Source: Roseovarius sp. W115 (GTDB taxonomy: Bacteria; Pseudomonadota; Alphaproteobacteria; Rhodobacterales; Rhodobacteraceae). Taken from it: 64,000 nt of DNA. The notes below the pieces were generated by a model. It saw nothing but the letters and a program-made list of their open reading frames with translations. It was not told where the DNA came from and did no database searches. The stretch is taken from positions 2,050,501 to 2,114,500 of the forward strand of contig NZ_CP146606.1 in NCBI RefSeq assembly GCF_032842945.2, read 5' to 3'. The position numbers were made by a program, and so were the translations under genes. This document shows, piece after piece, positions 35,587 through 43,922 of this stretch (within the stretch, counting starts at the first letter, position 1; every line of letters begins with the position of its first letter).

Positions 35587-36032
35587 CCGAAGCCTACACC
35601 GTCATGACCCCCACAGCCGCGTTGCAGGAGGGGGAAACCGTGCAGCAAAGTTTCTACGCGGACCGGGGCACTTATTGGCGCGATCACGCGTGGTTGACCG
35701 CAGCGGCGATGGCCCTTGGGATGGTGGCGCTTTGGCTTTTGGGAAATCCGCATGTCTGGACCGGGGCCGTGGGCGGGCTTGCGGCGATTGCGGTGCGGGC
35801 GGGCTATCTGGCCTCGGATGAGTTGAAGGCGCGGTGGGATCTGACCGATCGCCGGTTGCTAGGCCCTTTGGGTAAGGATGTGGCGCTGGGAGATATCGCA
35901 GAGCTCAGGGTTCTGGGGTCTGCGGTGCAGATTGTGACCAAGGGTGGGGACAAGCACCTGATGAAGTATCAAAAGGACCGCGATGCGACACGACAGCGGA
36001 TCGAGGCCGTGATGGAGGGACTTGCGCAATGA
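35583..36032 (+). CDS. membrane protein with PH-like domain (pyr operon)
   Basis: 149 residues. Two adjacent hydrophobic segments (about 37-75) followed by a short bacterial PH-like domain: the sequence DLTDRRLLGPLGKDVALGDIAELRVLG resembles the 'tDrRl...ipl.di..v' signature of bPH proteins. Function unknown. ATG overlaps the preceding stop (ATGA), and the DUF4268 ATG overlaps its own stop. Confidence 0.78.
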   Translation: MTEAYTVMTPTAALQEGETVQQSFYADRGTYWRDHAWLTAAAMALGMVALWLLGNPHVWTGAVGGLAAIAVRAGYLASDELKARWDLTDRRLLGPLGKDVALGDIAELRVLGSAVQIVTKGGDKHLMKYQKDRDATRQRIEAVMEGLAQ

Positions 36033-37006
36033 GTGTTCTTGGGCGCCTGGAGAAAGTAGAGCTTCGCGATATCTGGAAAACCGAGGCGCAGGACTTCACC
36101 CCTTGGCTCGCTGGCGAGGATAATCTCGCCCTCCTTAGTGATACGCTCGGAATTGATCTTGAACTAGAGGCCGTCGAACAGAACGTCGGACCGTTCCGTG
36201 CTGATATTCTGTGTAAGGACACGCTGAGTGATCGTTGGGTTCTAGTGGAAAACCAGTTGGAGCGTACGGATCACACCCACTTGGGACAGCTTATGACATA
36301 TGCTGCGGGGCTGGACGCCGTGACAATCGTTTGGATTGCGTCGCGGGTGGCAGATGAACACCGCGCAGCGATGGATTGGCTCAATGAGATTACTGATGCT
36401 GAAGTGCGGTTCTTTGCGCTTGAAGTCGAACTCTGGCGGATCGGCGAAAGCCCGGCTGCGCCGAAGTTTAATGTCGTAAGTAAGCCAAATGATTGGTCTC
36501 GGAGTACCTCGGCTGCTTCCAAGGCTGTGTCGGAGGGAGAACTCTCACCGACTCGCCTACTGCAACGTGACTACTGGCAGGCGGTCGAAGAGCTCGTGGC
36601 TTCGAACTCTGGACCAATCAGGCCGGTTAAGCCTCAGGCAGCTTCTTGGATCGGTCATAGTATTGGTCGCACCCACTTTGGTTTAAACATGAGCATGAAC
36701 ACACGAGAAGATTGGATTCGTGTGGAACTTTATCTCTCCGGACCATCGGCAAAAGGGAATTTCGATTTTCTTGCTGATCAGAAAGACAAGATTGAGCAGG
36801 AATTGGGATTGAAACTTGATTGGCAGCGATTGGATGAAAAACGCGATGCGCGTATCTGTATAACAAGAAACGTGGCGGCGCTCGACCAAAGACAAAAATG
36901 GCCAGAACAACATAAGTGGCTTGCGGAAAAGTTGATTTCATTTCATGGCGCCTTTGCACCTCGCATTCGAGGAATTGACCCCGAAACGGTGGAATTGCTC
37001 TCATGA
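36029..37006 (+). CDS. DUF4268 protein with PD-(D/E)XK nuclease-like core
   Basis: 325 residues. The N-terminal half has the pattern of a restriction-endonuclease fold: D59 in PFRADIL, then VLVENQ (E74-x-Q76), a known ExQ variant of the (D/E)xK site, and HLGQLMTYAAGL, the usual following helix. The C-terminal half (about 200-325) is DUF4268. Such proteins occur in defence settings and as orphan genes; function is not proven. The gene is lower in GC than its operon neighbours, uses different codons, and overlaps both flanking genes by four bases, so it looks like an insertion that kept coupling. Confidence 0.82.
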   Translation: MSVLGRLEKVELRDIWKTEAQDFTPWLAGEDNLALLSDTLGIDLELEAVEQNVGPFRADILCKDTLSDRWVLVENQLERTDHTHLGQLMTYAAGLDAVTIVWIASRVADEHRAAMDWLNEITDAEVRFFALEVELWRIGESPAAPKFNVVSKPNDWSRSTSAASKAVSEGELSPTRLLQRDYWQAVEELVASNSGPIRPVKPQAASWIGHSIGRTHFGLNMSMNTREDWIRVELYLSGPSAKGNFDFLADQKDKIEQELGLKLDWQRLDEKRDARICITRNVAALDQRQKWPEQHKWLAEKLISFHGAFAPRIRGIDPETVELLS

Positions 37007-38288
37007 CCACAACCCTTTTCACCAATGCCAGGCTGATTGATCCGGATGCGGGGACGGATTCGACGGGGGCTGTTCTGGTCGATAAGGGCGTGATCCAGGA
37101 CGTGGTCGCGTCGGGCAATCCGGACCCCAAGGCGCAGGTTGTTGATTGCAGAGGCAAGTGCCTTGCGCCAGGGATTGTCGATATCGGGGTGAAGGTCTGC
37201 GAACCTGGTGAGCGCCACAAAGAGAGTTACCGCTCTGCCGGTGCTGCGGCAGCGGCGGGGGTGTGACCACGATGGTCACGCGGCCCGACACGGTGCCTGC
37301 AACAGATAACCCCGAGGCGCTTGAATTTGTCGCGCGCCGGGCCAACGCAGCGGCCCCAGTCAACGTTTTACCGATGGCGGCCCTTACTAAGGGCCGCGAA
37401 GGGCGAGAGATGACCGAGATCGGCTTTCTGATGGATGCCGGGGCCATTGCGTTTACCGATTGCGATCACGTGGTGCAGGACGCCAAGGTGTTTGGCCGGG
37501 CGCTCAGCTATGCGCGGTCGTTGGGCGCTTTGGTCATTGGGCACGTGCAGGAGCCTGTGTTAAGCGCCGGTGCTGCGGCCACGTCGGGCAAGTTTGCCTC
37601 GCTGCGGGGTTTGCCTGCTGTCTCGCCCGTGGCTGAACGGATGGGGCTGGAGCGCGACATTGCCATGATTGGCATGACAGGTGCGCGCTATCATGTGGAT
37701 CAGATCACCACTGCACAGGCACTTGAACCGCTGCGCCGTGCGCGGGAAGACGGGCTGGACATCACAGCGGGCACGTCGATCCATCACCTGACGCTGAATG
37801 AACTGGATGTTGCTGATTACCGGACCTTCTTTAAGGTCAAGCCGCCTTTGCGCTCAGAGGAAGATCGCATGGCTGTGGTACAGGCGCTCAGCGAGGGTCT
37901 GATTGATACGCTGAGTTCGATGCACACGCCGCAGGATGAAGAGTCCAAGCGTCTGCCGTTTGAAGAGGCGGCCAGCGGGGCGGTGGGGCTTGAGACACTT
38001 TTGCCAGCGGCGTTGAGACTTGTGCATTCGGGGGACCTGGACCTGCCGACTTTGTTCCGCGCTTTGTCGCTCAACCCGGCAAGGCGGCTGGGTCTGTCAT
38101 GTGGGCGAATGGCCAAGGGCGCGCCTGCGGACCTGATCCTGTTTGACCCGGATGTGCCTTTTGTGCTCGATCGCTGGGCGCTGAATTCCAAATCCAAGAA
38201 CACACCATTTGACGGCCAAAGGATGCAGGGTAAGGTTCTTGCGACCTATGTGGCGGGTCGCGCAGTTTACGAGAAGACAGATGCCTGA
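37003..38288 (+). pseudogene. pyrC: dihydroorotase-like protein PyrC', non-catalytic type (frameshifted)
   Basis: Two frames joined by one extra base at the G5 run 37257-37261 restore AAAGGVTTMVTRPDTVPATDNPE and a normal length of 428 residues. An amidohydrolase fold is clear (KPPLRSEEDRMA, SGAVGLETLLPAAL, KGAPADLILFDP). The metal-binding HxH is replaced (PGIVDIGVKVCEPG) and the catalytic DHAPH is SMHTPQ, so this is the inactive PyrC' form, which in Pseudomonas is needed to assemble active PyrB. A true dihydroorotase must be elsewhere. The frameshift in an operon this conserved is probably a sequence error. Confidence 0.85.
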
Positions 38289-38886
38289 ACTTGTTTCATC
38301 CACGCCTGTTTTGGTTTTGTGGGGTGTGATTGGGTATCTGCTCGGCTCAATCCCATTTGGCATGGTCTTGGCTCGGGTGATGAACCTTGGTGATCTGCGC
38401 AAGGTTGGATCGGGGAACATAGGCGCCACCAATGTTTTGCGCACTGGCAATAAAGTGGCGGCGGCCTTGACGGTCTTATTGGACGGCGCAAAGGGCGCAG
38501 TTGCCGTATTGCTGGCGCGGGTGCTGGCGGGGGAAGATGCGGCTCAAGTTGCAGCTCTGGCTGCGTTTCTGGGCCATTGCTTTCCGGTCTGGCTTACGTT
38601 TCGCGGTGGCAAGGGTGTGGCGACTTTCCTGGGGCTGATGCTGGCCCTGGCATGGCCTGTTGGCCTTGCGTGCTGTGCGACGTGGCTTTTTGCTGCTGTG
38701 GCGACACGGATCAGTTCGTTGGCGGCAATATATGCGGCAGCCCTCTCGACGATCTGGGTTGTTTTGCTGGGCTACAGAGAAATGCTTTTCCTTGGCATGG
38801 CGCTCACGCTTCTGATATTTACGCGACACTGGCAGAACATCTTGCGCATACGCAAAGGCACGGAGCCGAAGATCGGCGAAAGCTGA
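38281..38886 (+). CDS. plsY: acyl phosphate:glycerol-3-phosphate acyltransferase PlsY
   Basis: First acylation in phospholipid synthesis, using acyl phosphate. 201-residue polytopic membrane protein with the family motifs GYLLGSIPFGMVLAR, KVGSGNIGATNVLRTG, GAKGA, GHCFPVWLTFRGGKGVAT. ATG 38281 overlaps the pyrC' end by 8 bp; stop overlaps the next gene (TGATG). Confidence 0.95.
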   Translation: MPELVSSTPVLVLWGVIGYLLGSIPFGMVLARVMNLGDLRKVGSGNIGATNVLRTGNKVAAALTVLLDGAKGAVAVLLARVLAGEDAAQVAALAAFLGHCFPVWLTFRGGKGVATFLGLMLALAWPVGLACCATWLFAAVATRISSLAAIYAAALSTIWVVLLGYREMLFLGMALTLLIFTRHWQNILRIRKGTEPKIGES

Positions 38887-39143
38887 TGCAGGCGTTTTTG
38901 GACGCCTTTGATGCCCTTCCGGAAGGGGTTTTTGTTGGTCAGTCTCACGGACGGCGCTATGTCATCGTTCGACGTGTCTCTGGCGCAGTTCAGAAACTGG
39001 TTGCCGAAGAACTGGGCGGTCCGGATTACATCAGTCTCAACCTTTATCGCCTGGCGTCTGGGGCGAGGTTGAAGCCGTGCGAAATGCCAGAGCAGAAGGT
39101 TGTGGATTTTGTGCTGGACCTAAAGGTGTCGGGTCGGATGTAG
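38886..39143 (+). CDS. hypothetical protein, 85 residues, coupled to plsY
   Basis: Short soluble protein MQAFLDAFDALPEGVFVGQSHGRRYVIVRR... ending DFVLDLKVSGRM. Family not recognised; beta-rich pattern with a tail helix. ATG shares its A with the plsY stop codon, so it is the last gene of the pyr-plsY transcript. A frame that opens earlier inside plsY is rejected as a shadow. Confidence 0.75.
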   Translation: MQAFLDAFDALPEGVFVGQSHGRRYVIVRRVSGAVQKLVAEELGGPDYISLNLYRLASGARLKPCEMPEQKVVDFVLDLKVSGRM

Positions 39144-39165
39144 AATAGCGGAAATGTAAAGAATA

Positions 39166-40536
39166 TTAGTAGCTGAATTCGCCGTAAATCTTCGTCAAGT
39201 CACCCTCCCAGTCACCATGGTACTTCGTCAAAAGCTCATCGGCCGGAACCTGGCCCGACTCGACACTTTCACGCAGGGCGTTGAGGAAGTGAGTTTCATC
39301 CGGTACGAGGCCGCCTGCACCGGGGATGGATCGAGCTTTCAACCCAGCTTCTGAGAGGTCCAGAACTTCCCGCGCCAAGTCATGCATGCTGATCTTGCCG
39401 ACGCGTGCGTCGAGCGCTTGTTCACTGGCTGCCACGCGCAATGCTTCTCGCGTTTCTGCGTCCCAGCCTTTGACCAGATCCCATGCGCCATCCAGAGCCG
39501 TCTGATCATACATCAGACCAACCCAGAAGGCGGGCAGCGCACAGAGTCTGCGCCATGGGCCGCCATCGGCACCGCGCATTTCCATGAATTTCTTGATGCG
39601 CGCTTCGGGGAAGATTGTCGTGAGGTGATCTGCCCAATCGCTGAGCGTGGGTGTTTCGCCGGGCAGGGCGGGCAGCTCGCCCTTGAGGAAATCGCGGAAG
39701 GATTGGCCGAGCGCGTCGACATATTCGCCATCACGGTAGACAAAATACATCGGCACATCGAGCGCGTAGTCTGCCCAGGCCTCAAACCCAAAGCCATCTT
39801 CAAAGACAAATGGCAGCATGCCGGTGCGATCCGCGTCAAGGTCGCGCCAAACGCGGGCGCGCCAGGATTTGTGCCCATTGGGTTTGCCGTCAAAGAACGG
39901 GGAGTTGGCAAAAAGAGCCGTGGCGACGGGTTGCAAAGCCAGCGCAACCCGCAGTTTTTGCACCATGTCGGCCTCGGATGAGAAATCGAGGTTCACCTGC
40001 ACAGTGCAGGTGCGGAACATCATGGATTTGCCCATTGTGCCGACCTGATCCATGTAGGACTTCATCAGCTTGTAGCGCCCCTTTGGCATTATCGGCATGT
40101 CGTCATGCGACCAGATGGGCGCAGCCCCCAGACCGATAAACCCGACACCAACCTTATCGGCAATGTCTTTCACGTCGGCCAGATGCTGGTTCACCTCGTC
40201 ACAGGTCTGGTGGATGCTTTCCAGCGGTGCACCGCTGAGTTCAAGCTGACCGCCGGGTTCCAGAGACACGTTGGCGCCGTCTTTGGTCAGGCCAATAAGG
40301 TTGCCGCCCTCTTCCAAAGGGGCCCAGCCGTGGCCATCGCGCAGACCTTCAAGAACGGCAAGAACACTGCGCTCACCTGCATAGGGAATGGGCTTGAGAG
40401 TGTCTTTGCAGTAGCCAAATTTCTCGTGCTCGGTGCCGATGCGCCAGTCTTCGCGCGGTTTGCACCCGCTTTCGAGATATTCGGCCAGTTGGGAGTGGCT
40501 TTCAATCGGGCCGCCGCCGGATTGGGGGATAGACAT
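39166..40536 (-). CDS. gshA: glutamate-cysteine ligase, plant/alphaproteobacterial type
   Basis: Makes gamma-glutamylcysteine, first step of glutathione synthesis. 456 residues; GTEHEKFGY, SLEPGGQLELSGAPLESIHQTC and TCTVQVNLDFSSE are signature blocks of the GCS2 group found in plants and alphaproteobacteria. Start ATG 40536 has AGGAGG 7 nt upstream; the longer frame to 40632 is rejected. Single gene, convergent with the plsY operon. Confidence 0.95.
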   Translation of the reverse strand: MSIPQSGGGPIESHSQLAEYLESGCKPREDWRIGTEHEKFGYCKDTLKPIPYAGERSVLAVLEGLRDGHGWAPLEEGGNLIGLTKDGANVSLEPGGQLELSGAPLESIHQTCDEVNQHLADVKDIADKVGVGFIGLGAAPIWSHDDMPIMPKGRYKLMKSYMDQVGTMGKSMMFRTCTVQVNLDFSSEADMVQKLRVALALQPVATALFANSPFFDGKPNGHKSWRARVWRDLDADRTGMLPFVFEDGFGFEAWADYALDVPMYFVYRDGEYVDALGQSFRDFLKGELPALPGETPTLSDWADHLTTIFPEARIKKFMEMRGADGGPWRRLCALPAFWVGLMYDQTALDGAWDLVKGWDAETREALRVAASEQALDARVGKISMHDLAREVLDLSEAGLKARSIPGAGGLVPDETHFLNALRESVESGQVPADELLTKYHGDWEGDLTKIYGEFSY

Positions 40537-40736
40537 CTGAAAGCCTCCTGGCTTGGCGCATCTTTGGGCGCCAGAAGTGGCGCGGATTGTAGAGAGTGTC
40601 AATGCGCTCCGCACCGTCCCATGCGTGTTCACGCGTGATCAACTAGATCGGAGGATGACGTGATAAACATGGAACTTGCCAGCGTGAGTGACGACATGAC
40701 CTTCAGATTTGAACAGGCCCATCACAGGAGTTTGAA

Positions 40737-40940
40737 ATGTCTGGAACAATGTCACGACGCGGGTTTTTCACGTTTAGCCTGGCAGCGGGTGCAGCTGTAG
40801 CCATGAGCCAACCTGCCCTGGCACGCGGTGGACCGGATCCTGAAGACCGGTTAACCCCAAAGAAACGCCGCGAGCTTGAAGAGCAGCGGCGCAAGGCTCG
40901 CGAGCGCAGAAAGCAGGAGCGGAAGAATACGAAACGCTAA
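40737..40940 (+). CDS. small exported protein with twin-arginine signal
   Basis: 67 residues. MSRRGFFTFSLAAGAAVAMSQPALA has the SRRxFF twin-arginine motif, a hydrophobic core and an AxA cleavage site; what is left is only about 38 residues, nearly all charged (KKRRELEEQRRKARERRKQERKNTKR). AGGAG sits 6 nt before the ATG. A mature basic peptide exported through Tat would be unusual; the twin-Arg signal may alternatively be a plain anchor. Stop overlaps the convergent gene's stop. No family known to me. Confidence 0.65.
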   Translation: MSGTMSRRGFFTFSLAAGAAVAMSQPALARGGPDPEDRLTPKKRRELEEQRRKARERRKQERKNTKR

Positions 40941-41440
40941 GGGTGTTTTCGGTGCCACAGGCGCACCGGGATGTCTGATGTGGTTCGCATTGCGGCGACA
41001 AGCGTTTCGCTGCGCAGGCCCGGAAGGGATGAGAACGCGTCAAAGAGCGTGTCGTTGCCGCTGGCTGAGACTGGAATGAAGAGCTTTGGCTGTCCGGGCT
41101 GCGACAGGCACCAATGGGCTGGCTGACCTGTCGGGTCGAGGGTCAGTTCGGTCATTTCGGCCAGATCAATGCTGCCGCCGGTGAGAGGGCCGAAATACGT
41201 GACCCGGCCCTCATCGATCTGCACCATGCCTGGCCCGCCTGTTTTGGATCGGAAACGACCGCGTTGTATGCCCGTGATGGTCAGGGACGCACCGATGGGA
41301 AGCAAGATCAGCCCGACCCAGGACAGAATTCCGTCTAGGCCCAATGCCCACCATCCACCCAGGGCGATCACCACCAGGCCAATAAGTGTTTCGCGCCACC
41401 GCTTCAGACTTTGGGCTGCCTCAGGGCGAATGAAACTCAT
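40937..41440 (-). CDS. hypothetical membrane protein, two N-terminal helices
   Basis: 167 residues. Hydrophobic helices at about 18-37 and 39-58 (LIGLVVIALGGWWALGL and WVGLILLPIGASLTI), then a soluble part starting VQIDEGRVTYFGPLTGGSIDLAEMTEL, similar in look to a PH-like domain. Function unknown. ATG overlaps the stop of the gene upstream (41437-41440). Confidence 0.8.
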   Translation of the reverse strand: MSFIRPEAAQSLKRWRETLIGLVVIALGGWWALGLDGILSWVGLILLPIGASLTITGIQRGRFRSKTGGPGMVQIDEGRVTYFGPLTGGSIDLAEMTELTLDPTGQPAHWCLSQPGQPKLFIPVSASGNDTLFDAFSSLPGLRSETLVAAMRTTSDIPVRLWHRKHP

Positions 41441-42155
41441 GATGTTTCTCCGTCAAGCGGATGCCAGGTGGAGGCGTTCACGGACTGAACATCAGAAAGG
41501 TGTGTGTCATAAGGCGCGCGGATCGGCTCGAACGCCATATCGGAAAAATCACGTATCAACTTTTCGCCTGTCCCAGTCAGGCGGTAAAGGCATCCCAGCC
41601 TTGTTTCGTAGTGATCCAGTGCAGTGTCCCGGTCTGGCTTGGTGCGTCCAAGCAGCTGATTGCGAATGTCGGGGTCTAGCGGCGCGGGCGTGTTGTTCGC
41701 TAAGCGCAGGCCTGTGGTGCACCCTTTGCCGGGTGCGCCCTTGTAGACCCTGTGTATGTCCTTGGCCTCGTCAAACAGAGCAGTTTCGGTATTGGCATCA
41801 ATGATGTAGTGATGATTGTCCAAAAACCGCCCACCGCCGCCCCAGGTGTCGCCTTGAGGGATGAGGGTCAAAGCTGTGAAGTAGGGCGGTTTTGAAATCG
41901 CGGTGTAGCTGCCTTTGGTCTCGGTCGGCCATTTGCCATCGAGTGCAAAGAACAGAAAGTGCTGACCATCAGGCGACAGATCACAGCGATCCGGATAAAC
42001 CTTGTGCTTGAGCCATTGACCGTCTTCAAATCTGTCGCTGTCCCGATGCCACAGGATCAGGCGACTTACCTTTGAGGGGCCCTGCCGCAGGATCACGGCC
42101 TTGTCGTTATCTCGGGCAAAAAAAGATAAAGCCGGATTGATGGCGCGGTGTTCAT
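41437..42155 (-). pseudogene. hypothetical protein coupled to rsmE (frameshifted near its start)
   Basis: An ATG at 42155 overlaps the rsmE stop (ATGA) and begins MNTAPSIRLYLF; after 20 codons this frame stops. Adding one base to the A7 run 42118-42124 (T7 on the coding strand) continues as LYLFFARDNDKAVILRQGPSKVSRLILWHRD and runs to 41437, giving 239 residues. Without this, the gene has to start at a GTG at 42096. The joined form explains the start and the operon overlap. Family not recognised; it has blocks such as CDLSPDGQHFLFFALDGKW and DTWGGGGRFLDNHHYIID. Confidence 0.72.
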
Positions 42156-42889
42156 GTCCAGTCTCCCAACGCCTGTTGCCAAATGGTCAGAGCTGCCACG
42201 GCGGCGGTGTCGGCGCGCAGGATGCGGGGGCCGAGGCTGATTGCATGGGCTTGGGGCAGTGCGGCCAGGCGTCGGCGTTCGGCATCGGAAAAGCCGCCTT
42301 CGGGGCCGATGAGGATGGCCCAAGGGCCACTTCTGTCGTTTTTGGCGAGGCTGATCAAAGCCGAGGATGGGCCAGCGAGCGCTTCGTCACAGAACAGGAT
42401 TTGGCGGTCGTCAGGCCATGTGTTGAGCAATGCGTCGAGTTTTTGCAGGGCTGTCACTTCGGGCACGTATGTGCCGCCGCATTGCTCGGCGGCTTCGACG
42501 GCATGTGCCTGAAGGCGATCCTGTCGGATGCGTTCGGAATTCGTGAATTCGGTTTGCACAGGACAGATACGTGCGGCGCCCATTTCAGCGGCTTTTTCGA
42601 CGATGAAGTCGGTGCGGGCCTTTTTTATTGGCGCGAAGAGGAGCCACAGGTCCGGTGGGTATTGTTGCGGGCGGGTCTGCTCCTCGACTATCAAAACCCC
42701 ACGCTTTTTGCTCGCCTCTGCCACCGTGGCGCGCCATTCGCCGGATTGGCCTTCGAACACCAAAACGGCGTCACCAAGACCCAGCCGCATGACACCAAAG
42801 AGGTAATGCGCCTGATCGCGCTCTAACGGAACGGATTGCCCTTGCCCCAAAGGGTGATCTACATACAATCTGATCTTCGCGTTGCGCAT
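42152..42889 (-). CDS. rsmE: 16S rRNA (uracil-1498-N3)-methyltransferase
   Basis: SPOUT-class methyltransferase for U1498 of the small ribosomal RNA. 245 residues; N-terminal PUA-like part, then ILIGPEGGFSDAE and SLGPRILRADTAAVAAL, the trefoil-knot SAM motifs. Start ATG 42889 (MRNAKIRLYV); an extension to 42922 would overlap ubiA. The start codon is 11 bp from the divergent ubiA start. Confidence 0.95.
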   Translation of the reverse strand: MRNAKIRLYVDHPLGQGQSVPLERDQAHYLFGVMRLGLGDAVLVFEGQSGEWRATVAEASKKRGVLIVEEQTRPQQYPPDLWLLFAPIKKARTDFIVEKAAEMGAARICPVQTEFTNSERIRQDRLQAHAVEAAEQCGGTYVPEVTALQKLDALLNTWPDDRQILFCDEALAGPSSALISLAKNDRSGPWAILIGPEGGFSDAERRRLAALPQAHAISLGPRILRADTAAVAALTIWQQALGDWT

Positions 42890-42900
42890 GGGGCCAACAT

Positions 42901-43866
42901 ATGACCGGTGAGAACCAGACACCAGAGGCCTCAGGCCAGGTTGCGGATGCCGTCAAGGACAATTGGGTGGATCGTCTGGCTCCGCCCGCAGTACGGCCTT
43001 ACCTCCGGCTTTCCCGGGCGGACAGACCGATTGGCACATGGTTGCTGCTCCTGCCCTGCTGGTGGGGGCTGCTCTTGTCGATGATCCATGACGGGCGGAT
43101 GAGCTGGCATGATCTTTGGATTTTTGTGGGCTGTGGGATTGGTGCCTTTCTGATGCGCGGGGCGGGTTGTACGTGGAACGACATCACGGACCGGCATATT
43201 GATGGCAGCGTGGCGCGCACGGCGTCGCGGCCCATTCCTTCGGGGCAGGTGAGCGTGAAACAGGCCCTTGCCTGGCTGGTGGCGCAGGCCTTGATTGCTT
43301 TTTGTATTCTGATCACCTTCAACTGGGCGGCGATTGCATTGGGCATCCTGTCGCTCTTGCCCGTGGTGGTTTACCCGTTTGCCAAGCGGTTCACATGGTG
43401 GCCGCAGGTATTCCTGGGCATCGCGTTCAACTGGGGGGCTCTTCTGGCCTGGACGGCGCATAGCGGCAGTCTCGAACTGCCAGCGGTGATCCTCTATCTG
43501 GCTGGCATCTCTTGGACGCTCTTTTACGATACAATCTATGCCCATCAGGATGCCGAAGACGATGCTTTGATTGGGGTAAAGTCCACGGCGCGGCTTTTTG
43601 GAGAGCGCTCGCCGACCTGGCTATTGCGGTTTCTTATAGGTGCCGTAGTGTTGCAGGCGTTGGCTGTCATCATGGCCGTTGTCGGCGCCTCGCCCATCGC
43701 GCTGCTCTTGGCGCTGTGTGGATCCTGGGCATTCGGGTGGCATATGCATTGGCAACTGCAGCGGTTTGATCCCAATGACAATGACGTGCTGCTTCGGCTC
43801 TTCCGGTCAAACCGGGATGCGGGTCTAGTTCCCCTGCCGTTTTTTGCTATCGCGCTCTTCGTTTGA
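42901..43866 (+). CDS. ubiA: 4-hydroxybenzoate polyprenyltransferase
   Basis: Attaches the isoprenoid chain in ubiquinone synthesis at the inner membrane. 321 residues, polytopic, with both Asp-rich motifs: NDITDRHIDGSVARTASRP and DTIYAHQDAEDDALIGVKST. Divergent from rsmE with an unusually short 11-bp gap. Confidence 0.94.
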   Translation: MTGENQTPEASGQVADAVKDNWVDRLAPPAVRPYLRLSRADRPIGTWLLLLPCWWGLLLSMIHDGRMSWHDLWIFVGCGIGAFLMRGAGCTWNDITDRHIDGSVARTASRPIPSGQVSVKQALAWLVAQALIAFCILITFNWAAIALGILSLLPVVVYPFAKRFTWWPQVFLGIAFNWGALLAWTAHSGSLELPAVILYLAGISWTLFYDTIYAHQDAEDDALIGVKSTARLFGERSPTWLLRFLIGAVVLQALAVIMAVVGASPIALLLALCGSWAFGWHMHWQLQRFDPNDNDVLLRLFRSNRDAGLVPLPFFAIALFV

Positions 43867-43922
43867 TTGCACTTGAGGATACTGGCGCTTAAATAGGGCG
43901 CGGGAAGGAAAAGGGTGGTTTC

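Noticed and set aside
40670..40801. Plus-strand frame from ATG 40670 overlapping the twin-Arg gene
   Set aside because: Short, no ribosome site and no hydrophobic core; the gene from 40737 has AGGAG and a signal.
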